DNA of 64,000 nucleotides from Anaerosacchariphilus polymeriproducens (GCF_003363435.1 NZ_QRCT01000012.1:124001-188000), one strand, 5' to 3'; shown: positions 1 through 7,554, counted from the stretch's first letter. The notes: generated by a model not told the origin, from the letters alone. Translations and numbers: made by a program.

Positions 1-52
1 TGTTTCATTTACGGATTGTTTAAATTTTCCTTAAAAAAATACAAGCAGGGTA

Positions 53-82
53 TTGACAATTTATGATATAAGATGTTAACAT
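53..82 (+). promoter_or_regulatory. Putative sigma-A promoter of amtB-glnK
   Basis: TTGACA at 53-58 is a consensus -35. Eighteen bases on is TAACAT (77-82), a weak -10 that lies inside the perfect 10-base palindrome TAACATGTTA (77-86). An operator overlapping the -10 is possible. Transcription would start near 90, just before the hairpin at 99-131. This is a sequence match only. Confidence 0.45.
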
Positions 83-98
83 GTTAGCGTAATCGATG

Positions 99-131
99 GC
101 GATTTGCATTTTAATGCAAATCGCTTTTTTT
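99..131 (+). terminator. Terminator-like hairpin in the amtB leader
   Basis: A perfect 12-bp inverted repeat (GCGATTTGCATT at 99-110, AATGCAAATCGC at 113-124) is followed by seven T. It is a textbook intrinsic terminator. It may end a gene to the left of the window, but because a promoter-like sequence lies just upstream (53-82) and amtB starts at 214, it could also work as an attenuator in the amtB leader. Confidence 0.7.
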
Positions 132-213
132 GTTTCATAAGACATTCTTATGGGACAAAGTACTTTGCAAGGTATCGTATATTATAAAAATTAATTGAAA
201 AGGATGGATTGTG

Positions 214-1458
214 ATGAGCATTAATTCAGGAGATTGTGCATTTATATTAATTTGTTCTGCCTTAGTATTCTTTATGACACCTGGACTGGCATTTTTTTAT
301 ACAGGTATGGTAAGAAGGAAAAACGCACTTAATACATTGTTATCCTGTTTTTTTATATGTGGATTAGCTTCGCTTATGTGGATTATTATTGGATATTCTT
401 TGTCGTTTGGTACAAATCATGCAGGAATTATAGGAGGGTTGAACCATTTATTTTTTAATGGGGTGGCTGGAATCAATCCCGAGTATTCTTCTACGATTCC
501 GGAAAACCTTTTTGCTGCATATCAAATGATGTTTGCAATTATAACACCGGCTCTTATTTGTGGATCTTTAATTGGTAGAATGAAATTTTCGAAATTAGTT
601 ATATTTATTGCACTATGGTCATTGGTTGTATATTATCCGTTAGCTCATATGGTGTGGGGAACCGGAGGATTTTTAAAAGAGTTGGGAGCACTTGATTTTG
701 CAGGTGGTAACGTAGTACATATCAGCTCAGGTGTGACAGGACTGATTGCCTGCATTTTACTTGGGAAACGTCGAGAATTTGGATTGACTTCTTACAAACC
801 GCACAATATTCCGTTTGTCGTATTAGGTGCAGGAATATTATGGTTCGGGTGGTTCGGTTTTAATGCAGGAAGTGCTTTGGCTGCAGATGGTATAGCAGTC
901 CATGCATTTTTGACTACAAATTTATCAGGAGCATCAGCATTATTGTCTTGGATGTTGATAGAGCAGATCATGCATAAAAAAACAACTGCATTAGGTGCAG
1001 CTACAGGAGCAGTTGTTGGTTTGGTCGCAATTACACCGGGAGCTGGATTTGTTCCAATATGGTCTGCCATTATTATAGGGGCGCTTGTTAGCCCAATTTG
1101 CTATTTCTTTATGTCAAAAGTGAAACATTTATTTAAATATGATGATGCGCTAGATGCATTTGGATGCCATGGTATTGGTGGTGTTTGGGGTGGAATAGCA
1201 ACAGGAATATTTGCAAACAAGGATGTGAATCCACTTGTTTCTTCTAATGGACTCATTTATGGAGAAATGAAACTTTTTGTTGCACAGTTGATCAGTATTG
1301 GTATTACGATAGTAATTGCAGTAGCAGCTACATTTATTATTGTTTCTATCTTAAAAGCTTTTGGAGGTATCAGGGTTTCTGCTGAAGAAGAAGCACAGGG
1401 ATTGGATGTTGCTATACATAGTGAAACTGCATATCCTGCATTTACAGGTTTGGATTAG
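214..1458 (+). CDS. amtB: Ammonium transporter, Amt family
   Basis: Integral membrane channel that takes up ammonium/ammonia; the family works as a trimer in the cytoplasmic membrane. The 414-residue product has about eleven hydrophobic segments and the family motifs: the early FYTGMVRRKN loop, the pore phenylalanine region FAIITPAL, and the twin histidines in GGNVVHISSG and DAFGCHGIGG. The ATG at 214 sits 6 nt after AAGGATGG; a GTG one codon earlier is an alternative. Thirteen bases separate it from the PII gene, the usual amtB-glnK pairing in which PII blocks the channel when nitrogen is plentiful. The hairpin at 99-131 may attenuate expression. Confidence 0.95.
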   Translation: MSINSGDCAFILICSALVFFMTPGLAFFYTGMVRRKNALNTLLSCFFICGLASLMWIIIGYSLSFGTNHAGIIGGLNHLFFNGVAGINPEYSSTIPENLFAAYQMMFAIITPALICGSLIGRMKFSKLVIFIALWSLVVYYPLAHMVWGTGGFLKELGALDFAGGNVVHISSGVTGLIACILLGKRREFGLTSYKPHNIPFVVLGAGILWFGWFGFNAGSALAADGIAVHAFLTTNLSGASALLSWMLIEQIMHKKTTALGAATGAVVGLVAITPGAGFVPIWSAIIIGALVSPICYFFMSKVKHLFKYDDALDAFGCHGIGGVWGGIATGIFANKDVNPLVSSNGLIYGEMKLFVAQLISIGITIVIAVAATFIIVSILKAFGGIRVSAEEEAQGLDVAIHSETAYPAFTGLD

Positions 1459-1471
1459 TTGGAGGAATTAT

Positions 1472-1810
1472 ATGAAAAAAATTGAAGCAATTGTACGTCC
1501 CGAACAATTAGAGCCGTTGAAAGATGCTTTGTTAAAAGCTAAAATAAATGGAATTACCATAAATCAGGTTTTTGGATGTGGAAATCAATTCGGGTGGACA
1601 GAATATCATAGAGGTTCAGAAGTCATTATGAATACGTTGCCTAAAGTTGAATTTAAAATAGTAGTCTCGGATGATAGAGTGGAAGAAATTATAGGAATTA
1701 TTATGGAAAGTTCACAAACAGGTGAAATGGGTGATGGAAAGATTTTTATTACAGAAGTTATTGACTGTATTCGTATTCGCTCTGGGGAACGGGGAATCGA
1801 TGCGATTTAG
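1472..1810 (+). CDS. glnK: Nitrogen regulatory PII protein (GlnK type)
   Basis: Small trimeric signal protein that senses ATP/ADP and 2-oxoglutarate and plugs the neighbouring AmtB. The 112-residue product begins MKKIEAIVRPEQLEPLK and carries the T-loop and the C-terminal GDGKIFITEV signature. Start ATG 1472 follows GGAGG; an upstream in-frame extension inside amtB is not needed. The residue at position 51, the tyrosine that is uridylylated in enterobacterial PII proteins, is valine here (RGSEVIMN), so regulation is probably by ligand binding only. A strong terminator follows. Confidence 0.93.
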   Translation: MKKIEAIVRPEQLEPLKDALLKAKINGITINQVFGCGNQFGWTEYHRGSEVIMNTLPKVEFKIVVSDDRVEEIIGIIMESSQTGEMGDGKIFITEVIDCIRIRSGERGIDAI

Positions 1811-1835
1811 ATTTTTTAAATTAGTATAATAGAAC

Positions 1836-1886
1836 ATTCCGGTCAACGAGGTAAATTTACTGCCTTGGTTGCCGGGGTGTTTTTTA
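1836..1886 (+). terminator. Intrinsic terminator after glnK
   Basis: Long G/U-tolerant hairpin: CATTCCGGTCAAC on the left and GTTGCCGGGGTG on the right, with an inner GTAAATTTAC, followed by a run of T interrupted once. It lies between glnK and the convergent Crp/Fnr gene and could serve both. Confidence 0.75.
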
Positions 1887-1890
1887 TTTT

Positions 1891-2574
1891 TCATAATAAA
1901 TTTTCAAGCACGTCTTTTTTTATAATGATAATGGTTCTATCATTTACTTTTAGAATATTTTTATCACATAGAATTTTCAACTCTCTACATAAAGATGGTC
2001 GGGAGACATTTAAATGTTCAGCCCAGGTTTTTTTGGAAAAAGGAAGAATGACAGTATCGTTTTTAATTGTAAACTCATATAAAAGTGAAAATGCTATTTT
2101 CTTCATAATAGAAGAATACGAATATAATTCAAGTCTTTTTTCGTATTCTAAAACTCTATTTGAAAAAAGATTCAATATATTCGAAACGATTAGAGGTTCC
2201 TTACATAAGGACTCTAAAATGGAATATTTGTGGATAAAAAGAATTTCGCTTTTTTCTTTTGCAATTACATCATACGGATAGGATGAAACACTGGAAAAAA
2301 CAATTGCTCCACCAAATAATTCTCCTTTGTTTCTGTGAAAAACACTAACAGTATTTCCGGAAGTCAAAATTTTTTTAACCTCAACATACCCCGATATGAT
2401 AATGCACATATAAAGAGAGTATTCATTAGCATGATATACGATGTCGTTTTTCTCATATCGTTTTGTTTTGTATTCAATTTGCTCTAAAATTGTTGATATA
2501 CTTTCTCTGTTTAGTCCAAAGAAGATAGGACAGACTGATAAAGTATCTAAAATAATATCCATATTATCCATCAT
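1891..2574 (-). CDS. Crp/Fnr-family transcriptional regulator
   Basis: A 227-residue DNA-binding regulator. Residues about 15-120 form a cyclic-nucleotide-binding-type beta-barrel (the region ending KGELFGGAIVFSS and onward). Residues about 125-155 are the dimer helix. The C-terminal winged helix contains the recognition segment KTWAEHLNVSRPSLCREL. There is no N-terminal cysteine cluster of the Fnr type (one cysteine, near residue 15), so an Fe-S oxygen sensor is unlikely. The gene points away from the NadA-like operon, with 493 bp between the two starts, so control of that operon is a reasonable but untested guess. Start ATG 2574 follows AAAGG. Confidence 0.85.
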   Translation of the reverse strand: MMDNMDIILDTLSVCPIFFGLNRESISTILEQIEYKTKRYEKNDIVYHANEYSLYMCIIISGYVEVKKILTSGNTVSVFHRNKGELFGGAIVFSSVSSYPYDVIAKEKSEILFIHKYSILESLCKEPLIVSNILNLFSNRVLEYEKRLELYSYSSIMKKIAFSLLYEFTIKNDTVILPFSKKTWAEHLNVSRPSLCRELKILCDKNILKVNDRTIIIIKKDVLENLL

Positions 2575-3067
2575 CTAGCCTTTCTCATTCGTAATCTTAA
2601 TGATTTATGAAATATTACCGAGGTTCCCTCTTTTGTTTTATTTTGGCATATTATAGCATAATTTAAATGAGAATGAAATATAAAAAAGAAATAGAATTAT
2701 TGAGATTTTATTAAGATAAAATAGCTTTTATCTATTTGTTTATTGAAATTGATTATAATTTCTTGTAAATCGCCCATTTATCATTCTCTGAAAATGAATG
2801 AAATGTTACGTGAATGTTTTTCAAAACATAATAACTAAAATCGAATTCTGTCGATTAGTAAGAAATAATGAATAAAGAATGAACAATCTGTAAAATTGTT
2901 GTGCTAGTATCTGTAGATACATGTTGGATGCATGTATTTGTGTTATAAATATACATGAAGCTAGTAATCTTCATACATCTTGTAACAAGCGAAAAAGAGG
3001 GCAGATAAATTTTTCGCAACATTCATTTATGCGGAAGCATAAAAAACTTCTTAAGGGGGTATGTATA
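2575..3067. promoter_or_regulatory. Divergent intergenic region with inverted-repeat-rich leader
   Basis: This 493-bp gap separates the Crp/Fnr gene from the NadA-like operon. Its left 300 bases are AT-rich with no clear gene. From about 2905 it holds a chain of perfect inverted repeats: GTATCT/AGATAC (2907-2920), ATACATG/CATGTAT (2917-2937), ATGAAG/CTTCAT (2955-2974), CTTGT/ACAAG (2979-2989), GCGAAAAA/TTTTTCGC (2989-3017) and TTTATGC-GGAA-GCATAAA (3026-3043). The last ends 10 nt before the AAGGGGG ribosome binding site. The upstream repeats could be operators; the chain as a whole looks like a folded 5' leader RNA. It is not one of the NAD riboswitch classes as far as I can tell by eye. Confidence 0.5.
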
Positions 3068-4177
3068 ATGCAAAAAGATTTTGCAACAATGCCAAGAAAG
3101 GAACTAATCAACTTTATTCAAAAAAGAAAGGAGGAATTAGGAGATAAGGTTACAATTTTAGCTCATAACTTTACAGCGGATGATTTAATACCATTTGCAG
3201 ATGTGGTTGGAGATTCTTCAAAATTAACTAATGCAACAATGGAATCAAAGACAAAATACCTGCTTTTTACAGCAGCTAGATTTTTTACGGAGGCAGCATG
3301 TATTTTGGTTCCCGAAAAGACAATCATTCAGGCAAATATGCAGGCTAATTGTCCGTTGACTTATACAATAGATGAAAATGCTACAAGAGCTGCATTTGCA
3401 GAGATCAAAAAGAAATGCAAAAGTAGAGAGCCATTACCCATGGGCTATTTCACAGCTAGTTATCAACTAAAGAGTTTTTGCGGTGAAAATGATGGAACTG
3501 TCTGTACAGCTTCAAATTCGATAAAACTTATTGAATATTATCTTGAAAGAAATAAAGCTATTTTCTTTACGCCGATGAACAATATTGCTTTCAATGCAAT
3601 AAAGGCATTGAAAATACCGGATTCGGATGTTTTCATCTTAGATGAAAATACACCATTAGACAGCATTCCGGGAGATAAGAAAATGTATGTTTGGAATGTT
3701 GGCTGTTACGTTCATTCTGCTTTTACAAAAGAAGATATTGATAGAGTAAAAGAACAGTATAAGGATAAAGGTATTAAAACCATTTCACATTTAGAATGTC
3801 TTCCAGAGGTTATTGAGGAATGTGATTATTCATCCTTTACAGACGGTATGCATGATTTAATAAAAGATTCTCCAGCAGGATCCTATTGGGGAATTGCAAC
3901 GACCAATAACTATATTGTCAGAATGGCAAATACATATGAAGACAAAAATATAATTGCTATTCGTCCTGATTTGGTTTGCAAGGATATGGTAGTTACTGAT
4001 CTGCATCATGTAGCTGAAAGTTTACAATCAATTATTGACTACGAGAATGGAGTAGGAGAATTGAAATATCAATTGAAGGTTCCTACCAAATATCGTATTA
4101 ATGCTAAAAAGGCAATTGAGACGATGTTTGAAGTAAATAGTATTATGAATGTAGTTGATGAAGTTGTTAACTTCTAA
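3068..4177 (+). CDS. Quinolinate synthase (NadA)-like [4Fe-4S] protein, paralogue 1
   Basis: A 369-residue homologue of NadA, which condenses iminoaspartate with dihydroxyacetone phosphate on a [4Fe-4S] cluster. The three cluster cysteines are in the expected places (Cys95 in ANCPLT, Cys213 in GCYVHSAF, Cys304 in DLVCKDM). The N-terminal LAHNF (His33) and HLEC (His241) match NadA's LAHNY and HPEC with changes. An inserted SFCGENDGTVC segment adds two cysteines. No nadB or nadC is nearby and a second diverged copy follows, so the true reaction may differ from quinolinate synthesis. Start ATG 3068 is chosen for AAGGGGG 8 nt upstream; an in-frame extension to 2921 would cover the structured leader. 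Confidence 0.8.
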   Translation: MQKDFATMPRKELINFIQKRKEELGDKVTILAHNFTADDLIPFADVVGDSSKLTNATMESKTKYLLFTAARFFTEAACILVPEKTIIQANMQANCPLTYTIDENATRAAFAEIKKKCKSREPLPMGYFTASYQLKSFCGENDGTVCTASNSIKLIEYYLERNKAIFFTPMNNIAFNAIKALKIPDSDVFILDENTPLDSIPGDKKMYVWNVGCYVHSAFTKEDIDRVKEQYKDKGIKTISHLECLPEVIEECDYSSFTDGMHDLIKDSPAGSYWGIATTNNYIVRMANTYEDKNIIAIRPDLVCKDMVVTDLHHVAESLQSIIDYENGVGELKYQLKVPTKYRINAKKAIETMFEVNSIMNVVDEVVNF

Positions 4178-4183
4178 ATGATT

Positions 4184-4210
4184 AATTAGGGTGTTAAATG
4201 CACCCTAATT
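4184..4210 (+). other. Intercistronic hairpin between the NadA-like genes
   Basis: Perfect 10-bp stem, AATTAGGGTG (4184-4193) and CACCCTAATT (4201-4210), with a 7-base loop and no T tract. It may be an RNA processing or stabilising structure, or a weak terminator that sets unequal expression of the two paralogues. Confidence 0.6.
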
Positions 4211-4240
4211 ATCTTTAAAGAGCTGAAAGGAGTTGATTGG

Positions 4241-5305
4241 GTGAAGGATTTCTCTTCAATGACAAAATCAGAGTTAACTGATTTTATTTTAAAAAAAAAG
4301 AAGGAACTTGGTGAAAGGGTTCGTATTGTTGGCTATAAGGGACAATTTGATGATCTTTTAGAGTTTTCTGATATTATTGGGGATGCATATGAATTAGTAG
4401 ATGCAGTTAAAAATACCAAAGCAGAATTTTTGGTTTTTACAGGATGGAGATTCTTTTCAGATATTGCATGTATTTTTGCGCCAGACAAAAAGGTGATTCA
4501 GGCTAATATTAAAAATGATTGTCCTCTGGCAGAAATAATAGATGAAAATGATATTAAGAAGGTTTATACATTACTTAAGGAAAGATGTACAGAAAAGGAA
4601 GTTATTCCAATCGGTTATGTGGCGGCGCATTATAAAATAAGAAGTTACTGCGGGGAAAATAACGGAACTACGTGTACACCGGCGAATGCTTTAAAAGTAA
4701 TAGAGCATTATTTAAAAGAAAATAAGTCTATCTTTTTTATCCCGGCGAATGATGCCTTTAATATTATTACGGCATTAAATCTTCCGGAAGATGAAATTTT
4801 TGTAATTAAGAAAGATACAGATTTGGATACAATTCCAGCTAATAAGAAAATTTATGCATGGAATGTTGAATGCTATGTACATACACATTATAAGGTTGAT
4901 GATATTAAGAAGTTAAAAGATCAAAATAAGGATATTAAAATTATAGGACATAAAGAGTGCGCTCCTGAGATCTTGGAACAGTGTGATTATACAGGATTTG
5001 TTGGTGATATTTATCAAATACTGAAGGAGGCTCCATCCGGGTCGAGCTGGGGAGTAGGAACTGTTGACACCTGGGTGAAACGAGCTGCTTATGAATATTC
5101 AGATAAAAATATTGTTTCTTTTAGAACCGATTTAGTTTGTCTGGATATGAAGATTACCGACTATCAGGATATTGCTGAAAGTTTGCAATCCATTGAAGAT
5201 TATATCAATGGAGAAGGGGAATTAAAAACTCAAATAGATATTTCAGAGGAATATAGAGAGAATGCTGGAAAAGCACTTACTAGGATGTTTGAAATTTGTA
5301 AATAG
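4241..5305 (+). CDS. Quinolinate synthase (NadA)-like [4Fe-4S] protein, paralogue 2
   Basis: A 354-residue protein alignable over its whole length with the preceding gene and with NadA. The three cluster cysteines are kept (Cys94 in NDCPLAE, Cys211 in ECYVHTHY, Cys300 in DLVCLDM), as are the extra pair in SYCGENNGTTC and His237 in HKEC. The N-terminal substrate-binding LAHNY of NadA has become VGYKG, so that histidine is lost. Keeping the cluster while losing an active-site residue suggests a changed substrate or a partner role in a hetero-oligomer with paralogue 1 (inference). Start is GTG 4241, 8 nt after AAAGGAG. Confidence 0.78.
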   Translation: MKDFSSMTKSELTDFILKKKKELGERVRIVGYKGQFDDLLEFSDIIGDAYELVDAVKNTKAEFLVFTGWRFFSDIACIFAPDKKVIQANIKNDCPLAEIIDENDIKKVYTLLKERCTEKEVIPIGYVAAHYKIRSYCGENNGTTCTPANALKVIEHYLKENKSIFFIPANDAFNIITALNLPEDEIFVIKKDTDLDTIPANKKIYAWNVECYVHTHYKVDDIKKLKDQNKDIKIIGHKECAPEILEQCDYTGFVGDIYQILKEAPSGSSWGVGTVDTWVKRAAYEYSDKNIVSFRTDLVCLDMKITDYQDIAESLQSIEDYINGEGELKTQIDISEEYRENAGKALTRMFEICK

Positions 5306-5326
5306 AAAAATTAGGAGGAAATTGTT

Positions 5327-5785
5327 ATGTTATCATCAGAAATGAAATTGGGAAGAGTGTTTGGAGTGACTTTTGAAGATGGGGAAGATTTTATGGAATC
5401 TCTTACTAAGTTTTTTAAAGAAAATAATATTAAACAGGCTTATATTCCTTCCTTTGTTGGAGGATTCAGTGAAATAAAATTGGTAGGTACGTGGGAAAAT
5501 TTAGAAGATCCTGATAACCCTATATTCGGGCAAGTTGAACTTGAACGTGTAGAAGCTTTAGGCTGCGGTACTCTTGCTTATGATGAAAGAAAAGGGGTTG
5601 TAACACCTCATGTGCATGTAACAGTGGGAACTCGATTGGATTCATTAAAGGGATATACGGGACACTTATTAGGTGGAAAGATATTATTAGTGACAGAAAT
5701 CTTATTGTTCGAAGTATTAGAACCGACTATGATGAGAGTGACAGAAGTACCACCTTTTAATGTATTAAAATATGTAAATGAATAA
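5327..5785 (+). CDS. PPC (DUF296) domain protein
   Basis: A 152-residue single-domain protein of the plant and prokaryote conserved (PPC/DUF296) family. The family's metal-binding-type histidines are visible in PHVHVTVG and GHLLGGKI. It follows NadA-like paralogue 2 by 21 nt with a strong AGGAGGAAA site and ends at a terminator, so it is the last gene of that three-gene unit. PPC domains in bacteria are often stand-alone with no known reaction; here it is likely to act with the two [4Fe-4S] proteins. No membrane segment or signal peptide is seen. Confidence 0.85.
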   Translation: MLSSEMKLGRVFGVTFEDGEDFMESLTKFFKENNIKQAYIPSFVGGFSEIKLVGTWENLEDPDNPIFGQVELERVEALGCGTLAYDERKGVVTPHVHVTVGTRLDSLKGYTGHLLGGKILLVTEILLFEVLEPTMMRVTEVPPFNVLKYVNE

Positions 5786-5799
5786 TTAATAGTTTTATT

Positions 5800-5834
5800 G
5801 AAACCTTCAAACGTTTCGTTTGGAGGTTTTTTTA
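5800..5834 (+). terminator. Intrinsic terminator of the NadA-like operon
   Basis: Stem AACCTTCAAAC / GTTTGGAGGTT with loop GTTTC, followed by seven T. Confidence 0.88.
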
Positions 5835-5854
5835 ATTAATAAATAAGTTCAAAG

Positions 5855-5900
5855 GCACATAACGCGCAAGAGGAATATATTATTAATATAGCGTTTGTGC
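5855..5900 (-). terminator. Possible terminator of the minus-strand trio
   Basis: GCACATAACGC (5855-5865) pairs with GCGTTTGTGC (5891-5900) with one bulge. Read on the minus strand it is followed only by a short CTTT, so termination is uncertain. Confidence 0.35.
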
Positions 5901-5919
5901 TAGAGTGTAAATGCATAAT

Positions 5920-6168
5920 TTATGGGGTTTCCTGGTTCTCTTTATTACTATTTTTGTTTTGCCAAAGATAATGAATGTTTATGCTTATCACAAATAGATT
6001 AATGAAAGCAACAGGATAAGCATGAATGATAATACTGTAAATAACAAAACAGATAGAACCAATAATATTTACAAATCTAAGGGTCTTCATTGATTTCATT
6101 AGAAATGAAATGGCTACTAATATAGAAGCAAAATATCCGAAAATATCTATGAATTTAATCTTATTCAC
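5920..6168 (-). CDS. Small YgjV-like inner membrane protein
   Basis: A protein of about 82 residues with three hydrophobic segments (FGYFASILVAISFLMKS, a central VNIIGSICFVIYSIII, and AFINLFVISINIHYLW), resembling YgjV-type proteins of unknown function. It lies 6 nt after the Nudix gene. The start is odd: the GTG at 6168 lies inside the AGGAGG ribosome binding site, too close to be used easily, whereas an ATT codon at 6159 is 8 nt from AGGAGG. An ATT start is therefore possible. Function unknown. Confidence 0.6.
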   Translation of the reverse strand: MNKIKFIDIFGYFASILVAISFLMKSMKTLRFVNIIGSICFVIYSIIIHAYPVAFINLFVISINIHYLWQNKNSNKENQETP

Positions 6169-6174
6169 CTCCTA

Positions 6175-6579
6175 CTACATTAAATTTAAAATAATAAGTT
6201 TTGGTACAATATATTTTGATAGGATGCTTCCCAATTGAATATTATTTTGTTCATAGTTTCTATCAATCCATATGTATTCTTTTATTTCGTTCATTGGAAT
6301 AATACTGCCGTCTATATCACACGTATAAACGTTCATAGAAATCGGAATGTTTTCAAAGACTGCAATGTCACTATAAGAATCAAAATAATTCATGTCTAAT
6401 AGATTTACATTTAATTCTTCTTTTAATTCTCTTTTTAAGGTATCTTCATCATTTTCTCCTTTTTCGCTTTTTCCTCCAGGAATTATAAATTCAGATCGGT
6501 TGTCTAATGTCTTTTTTCTGACCACTAATAATTTTTTTGAATTTAATATGATACCGCCAACTTTGTAAATTGAAAACAT
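6175..6579 (-). CDS. Nudix hydrolase
   Basis: A 134-residue protein with the Nudix box GGKSEKGENDEDTLKRELKE (the G-x5-E-x7-RE-x2-E-x form; the final UxEExGU is ELNVN). Such enzymes hydrolyse nucleoside diphosphates linked to another group, using Mg2+ bound by the glutamates. Start ATG 6579 is chosen because AAAGGAG lies just upstream; the first in-frame ATG (6597) would put that Shine-Dalgarno inside the gene. It sits between a PP-loop enzyme and a small membrane protein on the minus strand. Confidence 0.82.
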   Translation of the reverse strand: MFSIYKVGGIILNSKKLLVVRKKTLDNRSEFIIPGGKSEKGENDEDTLKRELKEELNVNLLDMNYFDSYSDIAVFENIPISMNVYTCDIDGSIIPMNEIKEYIWIDRNYEQNNIQLGSILSKYIVPKLIILNLM

Positions 6580-6600
6580 ATTATGATCTCCTTTCATGTT

Positions 6601-7269
6601 TTAGATAGAATTGTTATATGCAAAATTTAATTTCCGATCAATATAGGTTTTACAATAGGTAATACGTTCATTAATGTATTTTTCTATATTTTCATCGGAA
6701 GATTCTGAAAATGTATTATTAAATAAGCAGGTATCTTCCATAGACTGAATGGAAATGCCATAATCTAAAAGTTTATATTTAACATTGTTCTTTTCTTTAA
6801 TTTCCAGTACAGGGTTCATATAATCGATTTCATACTGTTCATATAACTTTCTAAACAAGGTTAGCGCTATACTGCTTTGCTCTGGAAAATGGCTTTGATA
6901 ATGAATACTACCGTCCGCGACCATATGAATATTATTTTTCAACGCATAAATAATGGTTTCAACATGCATACTCATTCTACAGCCGAGGCATATCATGTTA
7001 TTATGATATTTATTAAAGTCTTCTTCAATATTGGCTAAAGAAAGTTTTCTGAATAAACCGGGGATATTAAGCTCACTTAGAGTAATATTATCTTCGCCAA
7101 GTACTGCTTTTAATTCATTATATCTGACCCGGTACAGATAATTGGGAATACCGGTCCCGTTGGTATAATGAATCAGGTGAACTTTGTGTTTGGCTTCAAT
7201 TAACAAGCAGGCGGCAAGGCTGCAGTCAATTCCTCCAGAGAATAGTAAGATTACATCGTTAGATTTCAT
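6601..7269 (-). CDS. PP-loop ATP pyrophosphatase (QueC/ExsB-like)
   Basis: A 222-residue adenine-nucleotide alpha-hydrolase fold enzyme. The PP-loop LFSGGIDCSLAA is at residues 9-20. A CLGC motif near residue 96 may bind metal. QueC proper has a four-cysteine zinc site that I cannot find, so 7-cyano-7-deazaguanine synthesis is not supported; another ATP-activated amidation or thiolation is as likely. ATG 7269 follows AAAGGAG. First gene of a three-gene minus-strand unit with the Nudix protein (21 nt on) and the YgjV-like protein. Confidence 0.72.
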   Translation of the reverse strand: MKSNDVILLFSGGIDCSLAACLLIEAKHKVHLIHYTNGTGIPNYLYRVRYNELKAVLGEDNITLSELNIPGLFRKLSLANIEEDFNKYHNNMICLGCRMSMHVETIIYALKNNIHMVADGSIHYQSHFPEQSSIALTLFRKLYEQYEIDYMNPVLEIKEKNNVKYKLLDYGISIQSMEDTCLFNNTFSESSDENIEKYINERITYCKTYIDRKLNFAYNNSI

Positions 7270-7462
7270 TTTTTATCACTCCTTTCTTTTAATTTTTTCA
7301 TTGTATTAAATAAAAAGAAATACTTATTTTTTAATTTAATTACGAATGAAATATTACTACTATACAATAAAGTTTTTAAATTTCTTATAACATTTTATGA
7401 AAACTTTACTAATTCATAAAAACTTAAGGAATATATTAGACTATACAAACAGTTGTTTTTGA

Positions 7463-7491
7463 TTGACTATCTGAAAGATCTATGCTAGGAT
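7463..7491 (+). promoter_or_regulatory. Promoter of the cobalamin operon
   Basis: TTGACT (7463-7468), exactly 17 nt, then TAGGAT (7486-7491). It lies upstream of the riboswitch, so the aptamer would be in the 5' leader. Confidence 0.65.
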
Positions 7492-7554
7492 TTAAAAGAA
7501 AAATTCATATTTTTGTATTAAGTGATGCACAAGTTATCTTATTTTTATAATTAA

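Noticed and set aside
2921-3067. In-frame N-terminal extension of NadA-like paralogue 1 from ATG 2921
   Set aside because: The extension runs through the inverted-repeat leader, has no similarity to NadA and lacks a ribosome binding site, while ATG 3068 has AAGGGGG at good spacing.
6601-7269. QueC of queuosine or a QatC-type defence protein
   Set aside because: The four-cysteine zinc site of QueC is not present and none of the queuosine (queD, queE, queF) or Qat partner genes is nearby.
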